Of a stretch of 64,000 bases of DNA, positions 1-10,212 are shown one piece after another. A program made the translations under genes and the position numbers. Source of the DNA: Plebeiibacterium marinum (GTDB lineage Bacteria; Bacteroidota; Bacteroidia; Bacteroidales; Marinilabiliaceae); the NCBI RefSeq assembly GCF_026013615.1, contig NZ_JAPDPI010000015.1, positions 1 through 64,000 of the forward strand, in the 5' to 3' direction. Position 1 is the stretch's first letter, and every line of letters begins with the position of its first letter. The notes below the pieces were generated by a model. The model was not told the DNA's origin and made no database searches. It saw nothing but the letters and a program-made list of their open reading frames with translations.

Positions 1-164
1 AAAAAAAAAAACAGATCGTTAGGTTTTAGATAAAAGATAAGAGCTTAACTTGTAATGTGCTCATTTAATTGTGCTATTAAAATACATGTTAGCGACCTAA
101 AAATTATCGGTTACTCATAAAAGCTTCACGAAGTATTGTAATAATTATTCCAGAATAATATGAG

Positions 165-191
165 AGGCTGTCATTTATGGCAGCCTTTTTG
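165..191 (+). terminator. Rho-independent terminator entering from left edge
   Basis: AGGCTG at 165-170 pairs with CAGCCT at 181-186, with further pairs inside, and a run of five T follows. It would end transcription from a gene beyond the left edge, so the peptidase gene at 235 probably has its own promoter. Nothing else is visible in bases 1-234. Confidence 0.75.
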
Positions 192-234
192 CTATCTTTC
201 AAATTCCTAATTTTATTAATCTCATATACACATT

Positions 235-1593
235 ATGAAAAGATTGTCTTATTACTTTTTTGTGGTTTTACCCATAGTCTTATTTTTTGCTTCGTGTGAA
301 GATGATAAAGAAGAGAAGGATTTTCTAAAAATCAATACTTTCATCAATGAAAACATGGAAATATACTATTTATGGAATGATCTTATGCCAGAATTAGATC
401 CTGCTCACCAGGAAGATCCTGAGGATTATTTTTATGAATTGATATATGACGATGTAGATAGATGGTCTTTTATTACTGATGATGCTCAGGAATTATCAAA
501 CTATTTTGCAGGAATAGTAAAAGAAATGGGATATTCATTACAATTCTATTATGCATATGAAAATAACACCACAGATGTTGTTGCAATAATACAGTATGTA
601 GAACCTGATAGCCCAGCTGATAAAGCAGGACTTACCAGGGGGGATATAATAATTAAAGTCAACGGAGAGTCATTAACAATAAATAATTACAGGGATCTGT
701 ATAATGAAGAGGAGTTGGTAGTTGGTAAAGGAGAACTGGTTAATGATGTTTTTGAAGATCTTACGCCGTCAGTCAGCTTGCTGGCAGAGGAACTTCAGAT
801 AAACCCTATTCTTACCACAAATATATTTGAAGACAATGGTCATAAAGTTGGATATTTAGCTTATACATCATTTATTAATGAGTTTGATGATGATTTAAAA
901 GCTGTGTTTGCCAATTTTAAGAGCGAAGGGATTTCGGATTTAATTCTGGATTTACGGTATAATGGAGGAGGATCTGTCGCTACAGCAAAACTATTGGCAG
1001 GGATGATTGGCCCCGCATCAATTAATGGGGATATATTTATCAGGATATCGTATAATGATTTCTTAAATGATTATTTTAATAATGATCCAGAGACAGAAGA
1101 GGGGTGGAATGAAGATTATTTCGAGCTAGATGAAAATAATTTGAATTTAGGTAGGTTATATGTTCTCACAACCAGTGGCACCGCGTCAGCCAGTGAAATG
1201 GTAATGTATTCTTTAATGCCGTATATGGAGGTTATACAAATTGGAGAGCAAACGCATGGAAAATATTATGCATCTATAACTATTGATGACGATAACAACC
1301 AGAAGGATCATAATTGGGCCATTCAACCTATAATCATGCGTTCCGAAAACAAAACCAATAATATTGATTATACTCAGGGATTAATTCCTGATGAAAAGAT
1401 GTATGACAATTATAGCTACGCCCTGGGCGATGAGAATGAGGTATTAACAGCAGCTGCCCTTGATATGATTTGGGGTACAAGTAAGGCAAAAGAATCCTTA
1501 AAAGGTGTTAAAGCTTTACCAAAGCGTGTGGCATCAGAATTGAAAACAGAAAGACATCCAATGCAATATGAAATGGTTGTAGATATTAAGTAG
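235..1593 (+). CDS. S41 family C-terminal processing peptidase, lipoprotein
   Basis: Periplasmic tail-specific serine protease of the Prc/CtpA type, probably anchored as a lipoprotein. The N-terminus is a lipoprotein signal ending in the lipobox FFAS-C21, followed by acidic residues. A PDZ-like domain lies at about residues 115-155 (SPADKAGLTRGDII). The S41 domain covers about 205-400. Its nucleophile is Ser318 in TASASE and the general base Lys343 in THGK, 25 residues apart as in E. coli Prc (Ser452/Lys477), so the dyad is intact. At 452 residues it has the usual size for Bacteroidota S41 lipoproteins. Substrates cannot be told from sequence. It stands alone, with a terminator upstream and a separate gene downstream. 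Confidence 0.9.
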   Translation: MKRLSYYFFVVLPIVLFFASCEDDKEEKDFLKINTFINENMEIYYLWNDLMPELDPAHQEDPEDYFYELIYDDVDRWSFITDDAQELSNYFAGIVKEMGYSLQFYYAYENNTTDVVAIIQYVEPDSPADKAGLTRGDIIIKVNGESLTINNYRDLYNEEELVVGKGELVNDVFEDLTPSVSLLAEELQINPILTTNIFEDNGHKVGYLAYTSFINEFDDDLKAVFANFKSEGISDLILDLRYNGGGSVATAKLLAGMIGPASINGDIFIRISYNDFLNDYFNNDPETEEGWNEDYFELDENNLNLGRLYVLTTSGTASASEMVMYSLMPYMEVIQIGEQTHGKYYASITIDDDNNQKDHNWAIQPIIMRSENKTNNIDYTQGLIPDEKMYDNYSYALGDENEVLTAAALDMIWGTSKAKESLKGVKALPKRVASELKTERHPMQYEMVVDIK

Positions 1594-1681
1594 TTGCTCT
1601 ATTTATAGGAAAATCAATTTTGGGTGATTTTGAGAGATCAATTTCACCCATTTTTATGAAAATTTGCTAATATATATTGGT

Positions 1682-2746
1682 ATGAATCAATTGGAATTAA
1701 TAAAAAAACTACTGCCGGGCTTGGCACCCTTAATTGTATTTGTAGTAGTGGATGGTGTTTGGGGCACTAAAGAGGGGTTGATTGTTGCAATTGGCTTTGG
1801 ACTATCTGAAATAGCCTATAGAATAATTAAAAAGCAGAAACCCGATAAATTTATTTTGTTTGACGTTGGATTGTTGGTTGCTATGGGCGGGATATCCTTA
1901 CTCCTTGATAATGATTTATTTTTTAAACTAAAGCCTGGTGTAATAGGGGTTATATTTAGTGTGCTTCTTGGTATTTCTGCCTATGGAAAGTATAATGTTA
2001 TGATGGCAATGGGAGGTCGTTATATGAAAGGCATTGACATAAATCCCTGGCAGCAATATGAATTTGTTCAGAGCATAAAAGCTTTGTTTTGGATATTTAC
2101 AATACACACTATCTTGGTCTTTGCTTCTGCAATATTGATGAGCAAAGAAACTTGGATAGCCATTAGTGGTCCTGGTTTCTATGTTTTGTTTGGGATATAT
2201 TTTGTTTTTGAGGTATATAATAAAAAAAGAAAGAACCGAAAACACCAACAAGAGGAGTGGTTACCTATTGTTGATAAAGAAGCTAGGGTTTTGGGGAAAA
2301 TGCCACGAAGTATAGCACATAATGGCTCAAAGATTTTACATCCCGTGGTTCATTTGCATGTATTTAATACAGATGGAGAGTTGTATTTACAAAAACGCCC
2401 AGCTCACAAGTTAGTACAGCCAAATAAATGGGATACGGCAGTGGGAGGACATGTTGCTGCAGAAGAACTTATTGAAGTGTCATTGAAGCGAGAGGCTGCA
2501 GAAGAAATTGGTTTGCTCGATTTTGAAGCAAGATCACTTGGTGTATATGTTTGGGAAAGCGAAATGGAGAGGGAATTGGTATTTGTATTTACTACAACAA
2601 TCAATCATGATTTAAATCCTGATGGGGAAGAGGTTGAGCAAGGTAAATTTTGGAGTGAGAATGAATTGGAAGAAAATTTTGGTAAGCACTTTTTTACTCC
2701 AAATTTTGAGCACGAATATAAAAAGCTTAAGAAGCATTTGTATTGA
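1682..2746 (+). CDS. YciB/IspZ-like membrane domain fused to a Nudix hydrolase
   Basis: Two-part protein. Residues 1-165 form several hydrophobic segments that resemble the inner-membrane septation protein family YciB/IspZ (for example VVDGVWGTKEGLIVAIGFG). Residues from about 210 to the end form a cytoplasmic Nudix domain with an intact box: GHVAAEE followed seven residues later by REAAEEIGL, the pattern GX5EX7REUXEEXGU. The Nudix half is closest in style to isopentenyl-diphosphate isomerase-like Nudix enzymes (DGELYLQKRP), but the substrate is unknown. The ATG at 1682 was chosen over a TTG at 1664, which would add only six residues. The fusion looks genuine because the frame is open across the junction. 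Function is inferred from family only. Confidence 0.75.
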   Translation: MNQLELIKKLLPGLAPLIVFVVVDGVWGTKEGLIVAIGFGLSEIAYRIIKKQKPDKFILFDVGLLVAMGGISLLLDNDLFFKLKPGVIGVIFSVLLGISAYGKYNVMMAMGGRYMKGIDINPWQQYEFVQSIKALFWIFTIHTILVFASAILMSKETWIAISGPGFYVLFGIYFVFEVYNKKRKNRKHQQEEWLPIVDKEARVLGKMPRSIAHNGSKILHPVVHLHVFNTDGELYLQKRPAHKLVQPNKWDTAVGGHVAAEELIEVSLKREAAEEIGLLDFEARSLGVYVWESEMERELVFVFTTTINHDLNPDGEEVEQGKFWSENELEENFGKHFFTPNFEHEYKKLKKHLY

Positions 2747-2787
2747 AAAAGATGATAAAAGATTGCTAATCCATTGTTTTATATACA

Positions 2788-2824
2788 AAAAAACCTCTGT
2801 ATTTGAAAATACAGAGGTTTTTTG
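2788..2824. terminator. Bidirectional terminator between converging genes
   Basis: AAAACCTCTGTATTT and its complement AAATACAGAGGTTTT form a long stem with a very short loop. It is flanked by A-rich sequence on the left and a T run on the right, so it can stop both the Nudix transcript and the leftward rplS transcript. Confidence 0.85.
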
Positions 2825-2838
2825 TATGGAGAGTTTTC

Positions 2839-3189
2839 TTACATTCTTCTCTCTTTGATTCTGGCTTTTTTACCAGTAAGACCGCGAAGATAGAAAATAC
2901 GTTTTCTCCGTACTTTACCATAACGGTTTACTTCAATTTTTTCGATAAAAGGTGAATTTAAAGGAAAAATTCTTTCAACACCTTGGTTTCCTGACATTTT
3001 CCTAACAGTTAACATTTTAGCAGTACCTGCACCTTTAATCTGAATTACAACACCTTTAAAAACCTGAATACGCTCCTTGTTTCCCTCTTTAATCTTATAA
3101 GATACAGAGATAGTGTCTCCTGCTCCAAATGATGGAATCTCACTTGTTTCAGTCTTAAATGCTTCTTCGGCAATTTTAATAAAATCCAT
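2839..3189 (-). CDS. rplS: 50S ribosomal protein L19
   Basis: Structural protein of the large ribosomal subunit, at the interface with the 30S subunit. The whole chain matches L19: [20 protein letters not shown], then [19 protein letters not shown] and the basic end [20 protein letters not shown]. The start at 3189 ([11 protein letters not shown]) gives 116 residues, the usual L19 length. A longer reading frame beginning at 3225 adds twelve residues that are not part of the family. The gene is monocistronic, with its own promoter at 3282-3289 and a terminator shared with the Nudix gene. Confidence 0.97.
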   Translation of the reverse strand: MDFIKIAEEAFKTETSEIPSFGAGDTISVSYKIKEGNKERIQVFKGVVIQIKGAGTAKMLTVRKMSGNQGVERIFPLNSPFIEKIEVNRYGKVRRKRIFYLRGLTGKKARIKERRM

Positions 3190-3289
3190 TTTTAAAAATC
3201 TTTTGCATTTAACAAATACATGCAATATTACGTGAACTAATTGTTCAATAAGAGATTACATGCAGATTGTACAATCGAGCGCAAAAGTA
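3190..3289 (-). promoter_or_regulatory. rplS promoter and leader
   Basis: Read on the minus strand, TACTTTTG (3289-3282) matches the Bacteroidota -7 box TAnnTTTG. Transcription would start near 3275, leaving a leader of about 85 bases. The leader contains a perfect 12-base palindrome, GATTGTACAATC, and a GAAC/GTTC hairpin. Ribosomal-protein leaders for L19 are known in Flavobacteria, so autoregulation is possible, but I cannot match this leader to a described motif. Confidence 0.5.
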
Positions 3290-3328
3290 CAGTTTTTATT
3301 TGGTAATTGAAACAATATCAATGGATTT

Positions 3329-6300
3329 TTAAAATAAATTTCCCTGAATTGCTGCTGGGGTTACTTCCGTAATTTTTTCTAGTGTTACATACCAAATAAA
3401 CCCCCTTATTTGTTTTTTTTCCATAAGTTTAATCTGTCGTATATATTGAATAACCTGATGTTCGTATTTTAAATCTTCTTTCTCTCCAAACTTATAATCT
3501 ATCACATGTATTTCATTATCCAAATTTACAACACGGTCAGGCCTGTATGTTCCAGAAGGACTAATAATAGTATTTTCAGTTCTAACCATATTTGAAGGCA
3601 TATACCATTCTTTTGTTTCTTTTTGGTTAATAAGTTCCCTTATCTTTTTGCCGAGATTATTTTTTTCATCAGTGGCTATTTTGCCTTCAAACATTAATTT
3701 ATTTAGGGCGTTATCTATGTCATTTTCAGAATGGATATTTTCAAAAACTTCATGCATTATTTTTCCAAAATTGATCCTGCTTTTTTTAACATCTTTAGAA
3801 AAAAACTCGTTACCTTCAGTTTTTATGGCAATAAAATCGTTATTCAAGATATTGTTAGAAAATGGCTTTAGTATTTCTCCTGTTACCGCCTCTGTTGTTT
3901 GTTCATCAATGTTACAGACAGGTATCTCACCAAATTCAAATTTATTGTCTTCTTCCTGCCAACCTTCTGATAGGTTAATGTGTTTACGTATGCTGTATTC
4001 TAAAGTATTTGATGTGTAGGTATAATGTAAAAGGTCTGAAACTGTTTTTAATCCTTTATTGTTTTTTGAAGGTGATGGTCCATAGGTTATCAAGGTTTCA
4101 CAACTTCTGGTAAAGGCTACATATAATAAATTTATACTATCTACGTATTGGTAAAGTTTCTCGTCGAAATACTCCTCTTTAAAAATAGTTTTCTCAAGTT
4201 TTTTATTGTACGTTACAGGAAGTAGTTTTATATCATCAAAAGGGGCCATTTGAGGCCTGCACCAGATAATGTTACTTGTAATTTCTGCATCAAGTTTCCA
4301 GTTGCAATATGGAATAATAACAGTTTTAAATTCGAGTCCTTTTGATTTGTGTATGGTCATTATTTTTATGGCATCCTGATCATCTGGTACTGCTATTGCT
4401 TCTGACTTTCCTTTGTCCTTCCACCATTCAATAAAAGCAGACAAATCCGGGTAGTTATCTTTAATAAACTGGTTTGTGCAATTTATAAATGATTGTATAA
4501 AAACTCCTTGTTCCTCTTTTACTTTTTCGGGTAATTGGTTTGCTAATAGTTCGATTAATTCCAATAGAGGCTTTTGCTTTTTGGTCAGGAGTTCTTCAAT
4601 CCAGGCAATATCTGAATCTAAATAACTATCAAATAGATTATCGCTAAAATAGTTTCCAATTTCAAGGTGTCTGTCGTTGACTGAATTTGTCAATAACTGC
4701 TTGTTAAGTACCATTTCAGCCTTTAGAATGGCATTACCTGGGTTTTGCAGAAACATCACCTGTGCCATTATAAAATTAATAGCTGCTGAACTGGACAGAA
4801 ATAATGATTCGTTTGAAACAACCGGAATGATATTACTATTTTGTGAATAATTTCCTGAAAGCAATGCATTTGCAATGATTTCTCCTTCTCCTTTTTTTCG
4901 AACAAGAATGCAAATATCAGAATAGGAATATCCTTTGGACAACAATTCTTCAATTTTTGTTACCAATTCCTGTAGCATTTGTTCATCATAGCTTGCTTCT
5001 TTTGTAGATGTGAAAAACTTAGAGAGAATATATCCTTTATCATCAGGTTTGCTTATGGGTATTTTCTGGATGATATCGGAATATGCATTTAAAATTTTGT
5101 TTTTGTATAGATCTTGCTTTTCTGGATTTTTTATTGACTGTACTAAACTGTTATTTAAGTCGGCTTGTATATACTTCGCGGCAGCCAAAAATACCGTATT
5201 GTTATATTTGATAATATTTGAAAAACTACGCCAGTTGGTATCTAGCGTTTTTTCATCGTTTCCGTGATTGATAAAGTCAAGTGAAATCTGATGATCCAAT
5301 AGGTTCCAGTCCGAATTACGCCAACGATAAATGGATTGTTTTACATCCCCTACAATAAGGCTTGTTTCTCCATTTGACAGGGAATTTTCAACTAAAGGTT
5401 TAAAATTTAACCATTGCAATTTAGATGTGTCCTGGAACTCATCTATCATAAAGTTGTTATATCGGGAGCCTATTTTTTCATATATAAATGGTGTGTCATT
5501 CTGGTCAATTATCTTATTTAGGAAATGGGAAGAATCCGAAATCAAAAACATATTTTCTTCGCGACAAATATTTTGAACTTCATTGGCAATATCAGCAATA
5601 ATACCAAGTGCAAAATAATTTTGACTGATCACTTTTGCAGTAGAGTAGATTTCAAGATCTTGCTCTACTATAACCAGAGCTTGTTTTATCATTTTGTTTA
5701 ATAAGGGAAACAACTCTGTTATCTGCCTGTTGGTACTATCTGCATTGTCCTTTCGTCCCCATTTTTCTGGTTCATCAATAATTTTGAGGAGGGTAGCACC
5801 GGGTTCCAAATTATCTACTGCCTTTAGTTTTTCAAAGTACTTTACAGGAGTCCTGCTTTTTCCAGTAAAATCATCATATGATAATCCGGACTTTAAAATA
5901 GCTTTAAATCCTTCATCTCCAATAGATTTTAAGCGATCTTCAAATGAAATTATAATCTCCTGGATATTTTTTAGATAATTTTGCATCCAGTCTTTATTAC
6001 TAATTGTCAGCAAAATTTCCCTGCTTTCAATCTGAAACAATTCATTAAATATCTCAGTTCCCAGCTTATTCAGGTCATTGCTTAGATTCCAGTTTTTTCC
6101 TTGATTAAGTTTTTGTTCTGCAAATTGGATCAGCCAATTTTTAAGGTAAATATTTTCCGGCAGATCTATTTTAAGCAATAAGTGATCAATGGCTTTTTGA
6201 AGGATTTTAGGGCCATTTAATTCTATTTTGAAACCACTCTCCAATCCGGCTTCCCTGGCAAAAGAACGGATAATCTTTTGAAAGAAACTATCAATGGTAC

Positions 6301-6613
6301 TTACTGAAAAGTTAGAGAAATCGTGTAATAAATAGCTAAGCAGTACCTTAGACCTCTGTCTTACTTGTGCTTCACTAATATCAAATTCACACATGAGGTC
6401 ATCAACATAGTCGTTTGATTTTTTTGTGGAAATTTCATACAGCTTTTCAAGTATCCTGCTTTTCATTTCAGCAGTAGCTTTGTTTGTAAATGTTACTGCC
6501 AGAGTGTGTGCGTAATTGGTGGGGTTGTTAAAAAGTAGAAAAAGATATTCTTTGGTTAGTGTATAGGTTTTTCCTGATCCGGCAGAAGCCTTGTATATTT
6601 TGAGTTTAGACAT
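3329..6613 (-). CDS. RecB/AddA-like UvrD helicase with C-terminal nuclease domain
   Basis: ATP-dependent helicase-exonuclease for processing double-strand breaks, of the AddA/RecB kind found in Bacteroidota. UvrD motifs appear in order: Walker A ASAGSGKT at residues 9-16, motif II NNFMIDEFQD, motif III VGDVKQSIYRWR, motif V IMTIHKSKGLEFK, motif VI LLYVAFTRS. The C-terminal part has a RecB-type PD-(D/E)XK core, YRPDRVV followed by HVIDYKFG, so nuclease residues appear intact. At 1,094 residues the length fits the family. The partner AddB-like subunit that often sits beside such genes is absent here. The gene is followed by an unrelated sugar-binding protein gene on the same strand. Confidence 0.88.
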   Translation of the reverse strand: MSKLKIYKASAGSGKTYTLTKEYLFLLFNNPTNYAHTLAVTFTNKATAEMKSRILEKLYEISTKKSNDYVDDLMCEFDISEAQVRQRSKVLLSYLLHDFSNFSVSTIDSFFQKIIRSFAREAGLESGFKIELNGPKILQKAIDHLLLKIDLPENIYLKNWLIQFAEQKLNQGKNWNLSNDLNKLGTEIFNELFQIESREILLTISNKDWMQNYLKNIQEIIISFEDRLKSIGDEGFKAILKSGLSYDDFTGKSRTPVKYFEKLKAVDNLEPGATLLKIIDEPEKWGRKDNADSTNRQITELFPLLNKMIKQALVIVEQDLEIYSTAKVISQNYFALGIIADIANEVQNICREENMFLISDSSHFLNKIIDQNDTPFIYEKIGSRYNNFMIDEFQDTSKLQWLNFKPLVENSLSNGETSLIVGDVKQSIYRWRNSDWNLLDHQISLDFINHGNDEKTLDTNWRSFSNIIKYNNTVFLAAAKYIQADLNNSLVQSIKNPEKQDLYKNKILNAYSDIIQKIPISKPDDKGYILSKFFTSTKEASYDEQMLQELVTKIEELLSKGYSYSDICILVRKKGEGEIIANALLSGNYSQNSNIIPVVSNESLFLSSSAAINFIMAQVMFLQNPGNAILKAEMVLNKQLLTNSVNDRHLEIGNYFSDNLFDSYLDSDIAWIEELLTKKQKPLLELIELLANQLPEKVKEEQGVFIQSFINCTNQFIKDNYPDLSAFIEWWKDKGKSEAIAVPDDQDAIKIMTIHKSKGLEFKTVIIPYCNWKLDAEITSNIIWCRPQMAPFDDIKLLPVTYNKKLEKTIFKEEYFDEKLYQYVDSINLLYVAFTRSCETLITYGPSPSKNNKGLKTVSDLLHYTYTSNTLEYSIRKHINLSEGWQEEDNKFEFGEIPVCNIDEQTTEAVTGEILKPFSNNILNNDFIAIKTEGNEFFSKDVKKSRINFGKIMHEVFENIHSENDIDNALNKLMFEGKIATDEKNNLGKKIRELINQKETKEWYMPSNMVRTENTIISPSGTYRPDRVVNLDNEIHVIDYKFGEKEDLKYEHQVIQYIRQIKLMEKKQIRGFIWYVTLEKITEVTPAAIQGNLF

Positions 6614-6779
6614 GTTTTACTATTTTATCACGAAAATAGTAAATAATAAAAAGGTAAGTAGCAATATACATCCCAAAATATAATCCTACTTATTTATTCC
6701 CATCATTCTTGTTTCACAGCTATTGTTTTGCTACTTACCTTAAAGTGTATTAACCCAATACATTCAATATCTTAAAAAT

Positions 6780-7796
6780 CTATTTTGTTTTTCCGTTTTT
6801 TTCCAATTCTGTTTCTTCAATAAAGCCTTCTGAAATAACGGTCAGATCAATATTTTGTTTGTGAACAATTTGCGCTTTAAGCAGGATCGCAGGCACTAAC
6901 CTTTTTCCATTATGAACGGTGATATTCATATTTGATGGAGCAATCCCTTTTGAAATTTTAATGGCAGCATCTGCTGCAGTATATGCCATAGCCTCTATTG
7001 GTTTGTATACAGTCATTGTTTGATCTCCGGCAACAATACTACGAATGGCAGCAATGTCAGCATCTTGTCCGGCAATGAGTACATCACCATCTAAATTGTG
7101 TTCTTTTAAGGCACTGATGGCTCCTGCTGCAAGTGCGTCATTCCCTGCAATTATGGCATCCAGTTGAATATCTGCATTCTTTGTGATAAATTCATTTATA
7201 ATTTCGTATCCTTCATGGAGAGACCATGAATTGGTGAACTGACTAAATACTATATTTATATCTCCTTTTTCAATGAGTGGTTGCAGAATATTAAGTTGGC
7301 CTAAATTAAGAAGATAAGCATTGTTATCTACCTTTGATCCCCCAATAATACCATAGTTTCCTGAGGGTTTAATTTTAGTAAGGTATTCTGCTTGCATTTC
7401 ACCTATGGCGATATTGTCTGTTGAAACATAGTAATCCAGGTTGCAATCTTTAATTAAACGGTCGTACGAAATAACAGGGACATAGTTTTTGTGTGCGTAA
7501 TTAACTATATCACATGCTTTTGTTTGGTTTACAGGTATTACTACCAAAACTTCTACTCCGTTTTCTATTAGTTCTTTGGCTTGTTCCAGCTGTTTGTCCG
7601 GGTCTGAATCAGCAATTCTAACCTCAGAGGTCCCGCCTAGTTCCTTTACCTTTTCTTCAAATAGAGCCATGTCCTTTTTCCACCTTTCTTGTTGAAGGTT
7701 ATCTACTAATAAACCGATGTGTGGCTTGCTTTGACATGCACTAAATATAAGCAGGCCTACTAAAAAAGTTATTAGTATTAGAATGTTTCTTTTCAT
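6780..7796 (-). CDS. Periplasmic sugar-binding lipoprotein, XylF/RbsB-like
   Basis: Type 1 periplasmic binding protein that resembles the xylose/ribose-binding family. It begins with a lipoprotein signal and lipobox (FSA-C21), then HIGLLVDNLQQERWKKD, the usual first strand of the fold. DPDKQLEQAKELIENGVEVL and IAGNDALAAGAISAL are the conserved ligand-cleft segments, and GQDADIAAIRSI follows. No ABC ATPase or permease gene is nearby. Instead the next gene upstream on the same strand, 76 bases away, is a chemoreceptor. A role as a ligand carrier for chemotaxis is therefore possible, but this is inference; the transporter may be encoded elsewhere. Confidence 0.85.
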   Translation of the reverse strand: MKRNILILITFLVGLLIFSACQSKPHIGLLVDNLQQERWKKDMALFEEKVKELGGTSEVRIADSDPDKQLEQAKELIENGVEVLVVIPVNQTKACDIVNYAHKNYVPVISYDRLIKDCNLDYYVSTDNIAIGEMQAEYLTKIKPSGNYGIIGGSKVDNNAYLLNLGQLNILQPLIEKGDINIVFSQFTNSWSLHEGYEIINEFITKNADIQLDAIIAGNDALAAGAISALKEHNLDGDVLIAGQDADIAAIRSIVAGDQTMTVYKPIEAMAYTAADAAIKISKGIAPSNMNITVHNGKRLVPAILLKAQIVHKQNIDLTVISEGFIEETELEKNGKTK

Positions 7797-7872
7797 GATA
7801 AATGATTTTAAATGGGAAATTATATTTATAATTTACAAAAAAGGATTTGTAAAGTCAAAAGATAATTTCGTA

Positions 7873-9972
7873 TTAAAATTGATCATACTCATCAACCATA
7901 TCTTTTTCTTGCTGCAGGTTAATTGAAATTTCCGGTTTTTCCTTGGTGGTTGGGTCATTGGCGACCATTGTTTTTTGATTGAAATTTATCATATCACTGG
8001 CAGATATTTCCTTGCGGGATTGAGCATATTTTTCATCAGTTATAAAAAATGAAATTAATTGCATTAAACTATCTGATTGGCTGGATAGATCTTTTGCTCC
8101 GGAGGCGAGCTGTTCGCTACCTGCTGCATTTTGAACAGTGGCTACATTTATTTGCTGTAGCGAACTATTTATTTGAGTCACACCAAATTCCAGTTCTTTA
8201 CCTGCAGCGGTTATTTCTTGTACCAGGGTGTTGGTTTTTTCAATATTGGGAATCAAGTCCTGCAGGCTCTTGCCGGCACTTTCTGTCATTTCAACACTTT
8301 GTTTTACCAATTTGATTATTTCATTTGCTGTATCCTTGCTACTTTCGGCCAGTTTCCTGACCTGATCAGCCACTACACCAAATCCCCTTCCATGCTCTCC
8401 GGCCTTGGCAGCTTCAATAGCTGCATTAAGGGATAGTATGTTGGTTTGGAAAGCAATATCATTAATAGCTTTTATTTTGCCGGATATTATTTTGCTTATA
8501 TCTCTGGCATCCATGGCCTTTTTATTTACAATTTTGATTTCTTCAGCAACCATTTTTGATATCTGATGTGTTTCATCTGCGTTGGCTGTGTTTTGTACAA
8601 TATTTGATGATATTTCCTCCATTGTTGAAGAAACTTCCTCGATAGAGGAAGCTTGTTCGTTAGCTCCCTGTGAAATATCTTGCGACGTGCTGTCAACCTG
8701 TAGTCCACAAGCATTGAGTTGCTGCGCTCCCGAAGCAATTTCATTAACTACCTGACGGAGTTTAATGATCATATTATTTAGAGCCACTGCCAATTTTCCT
8801 AGTTCGTCACTGCGTTTGGAATGGATATTTAATGTCAGTTTCCCTTCTGAAACCAATTGTGCATTAGTAGCCATTATTCTTAATTGCTTTATGATTGGTG
8901 ATAAAAACCTGCTTATTCCAATGAAAATGAGTATAGACGAAGCAAAAATTAATATGGTTGTGTATAAAAGAAGCTTATTTAACCCCGCATACATATCTGA
9001 TTTATAAATAGAAGTACTTACAAAACATTTGTATGGATCAAAGTATTTATAGTATTGTATCTTTTTTTTACCCTGGCTGTTTTCAGGCCATATGTATTCA
9101 GTTCTTCCAATTTCGCCATTTTTAATGCTTAACTGTTTAAAAAACTGCGCTTTTTTGTAGTTTTCGTTCTCTTTGGTGGGGTGAATTATAAATGTGCCAT
9201 TCTCATCAACAATAAATGGGTAACCATTTTCGTAGAATTTTTTTTGAGAGAAAATTTCTTTTATAAACCCGTAATCCTTTTCTTTTACGCCTACATATAA
9301 AATACCTTGTATTTCATTATTTACATACAAAGGCTTATATGCAGTAAGATACCAATCATTAACAACAAAGGCGCGGCCATAAAAGGTATTGCCTTTTTCA
9401 ATTGTTTTAATAACCTCAGAGTCATTAGGAATAAACGTTCCCACAGCCCTTGTACCATCCAATTTTACAACATTGGTTGAAATACGTAAGTAACCATCTT
9501 CAATTCGCTGAAATATGGTTGCCGTTTCGCCCGTTAAACGCTGTATGGTATCAACAAGACTATAGTTTTTATATATTTCTTTATCCCCAAAAGTCCATTT
9601 AGGAATATTATATTGTTTTTCTTTTTTTGTTATTTGATTTATTCCACTCACACTGATAACTTCATCTTTTACCTGAATGGTTCCACATTCTGAAAAGAGT
9701 TTATCTGCAAAATTAATGGCTATATTAACTTTATTTTGCTTTGCACTAATTTGCCCTTCGAGTATCCTTGCTAAATCATTTAAGTGACTACTCATATTAT
9801 CCCGGGTAGATTTTTCTATTTCATTGCTCAGGGTATAATATAAAGTGGAACATAAAACAATTGTGATTAGGCACAAAATAGAAGCAAGAATGAGATTTGT
9901 TTTTACTTTGATAGATGAATTAACAGATTTGATCAAAGATCTAAATTCGGGGTTGTTAAGTTTTTTGTTCAT
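7873..9972 (-). CDS. Methyl-accepting chemotaxis protein with Cache sensor
   Basis: Inner-membrane chemoreceptor. TM1 lies at about residues 28-50. A large periplasmic Cache region follows (NVVKLDGTRAVGTFIPNDS, YLTAYKPLYV, NGYPFIVDENGTFIIHP). TM2 is at about 332-355, then a HAMP domain and the long signalling coiled coil. The CheA/CheW-binding tip NAAIEAAKAGEHGRGFGVVA is intact. The tail lacks an obvious CheR-binding pentapeptide. With the adjacent binding protein it forms a two-gene unit on the minus strand. The ligand is unknown. No other che or motility gene is in the window. Confidence 0.92.
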   Translation of the reverse strand: MNKKLNNPEFRSLIKSVNSSIKVKTNLILASILCLITIVLCSTLYYTLSNEIEKSTRDNMSSHLNDLARILEGQISAKQNKVNIAINFADKLFSECGTIQVKDEVISVSGINQITKKEKQYNIPKWTFGDKEIYKNYSLVDTIQRLTGETATIFQRIEDGYLRISTNVVKLDGTRAVGTFIPNDSEVIKTIEKGNTFYGRAFVVNDWYLTAYKPLYVNNEIQGILYVGVKEKDYGFIKEIFSQKKFYENGYPFIVDENGTFIIHPTKENENYKKAQFFKQLSIKNGEIGRTEYIWPENSQGKKKIQYYKYFDPYKCFVSTSIYKSDMYAGLNKLLLYTTILIFASSILIFIGISRFLSPIIKQLRIMATNAQLVSEGKLTLNIHSKRSDELGKLAVALNNMIIKLRQVVNEIASGAQQLNACGLQVDSTSQDISQGANEQASSIEEVSSTMEEISSNIVQNTANADETHQISKMVAEEIKIVNKKAMDARDISKIISGKIKAINDIAFQTNILSLNAAIEAAKAGEHGRGFGVVADQVRKLAESSKDTANEIIKLVKQSVEMTESAGKSLQDLIPNIEKTNTLVQEITAAGKELEFGVTQINSSLQQINVATVQNAAGSEQLASGAKDLSSQSDSLMQLISFFITDEKYAQSRKEISASDMINFNQKTMVANDPTTKEKPEISINLQQEKDMVDEYDQF

Positions 9973-10212
9973 AATAGTATTGGTTAGTTATGAAAAATAA
10001 TATGTATACACAATAAAATATCCTGAAATATTCATTGAAGCACATACCTATTTCTTCAATTACCAACTATACTATCATTTACTAATTTAGATATTTATAA
10101 TTATCTGTACAATTGTACTGTATAAATTATTATAAACACAGTTCCATTATGTGGAAAGTAGCTTGTACGTAGATTGTTATACTTTGTTTCTTTTTATAAA
10201 AAGAAAAAATAG

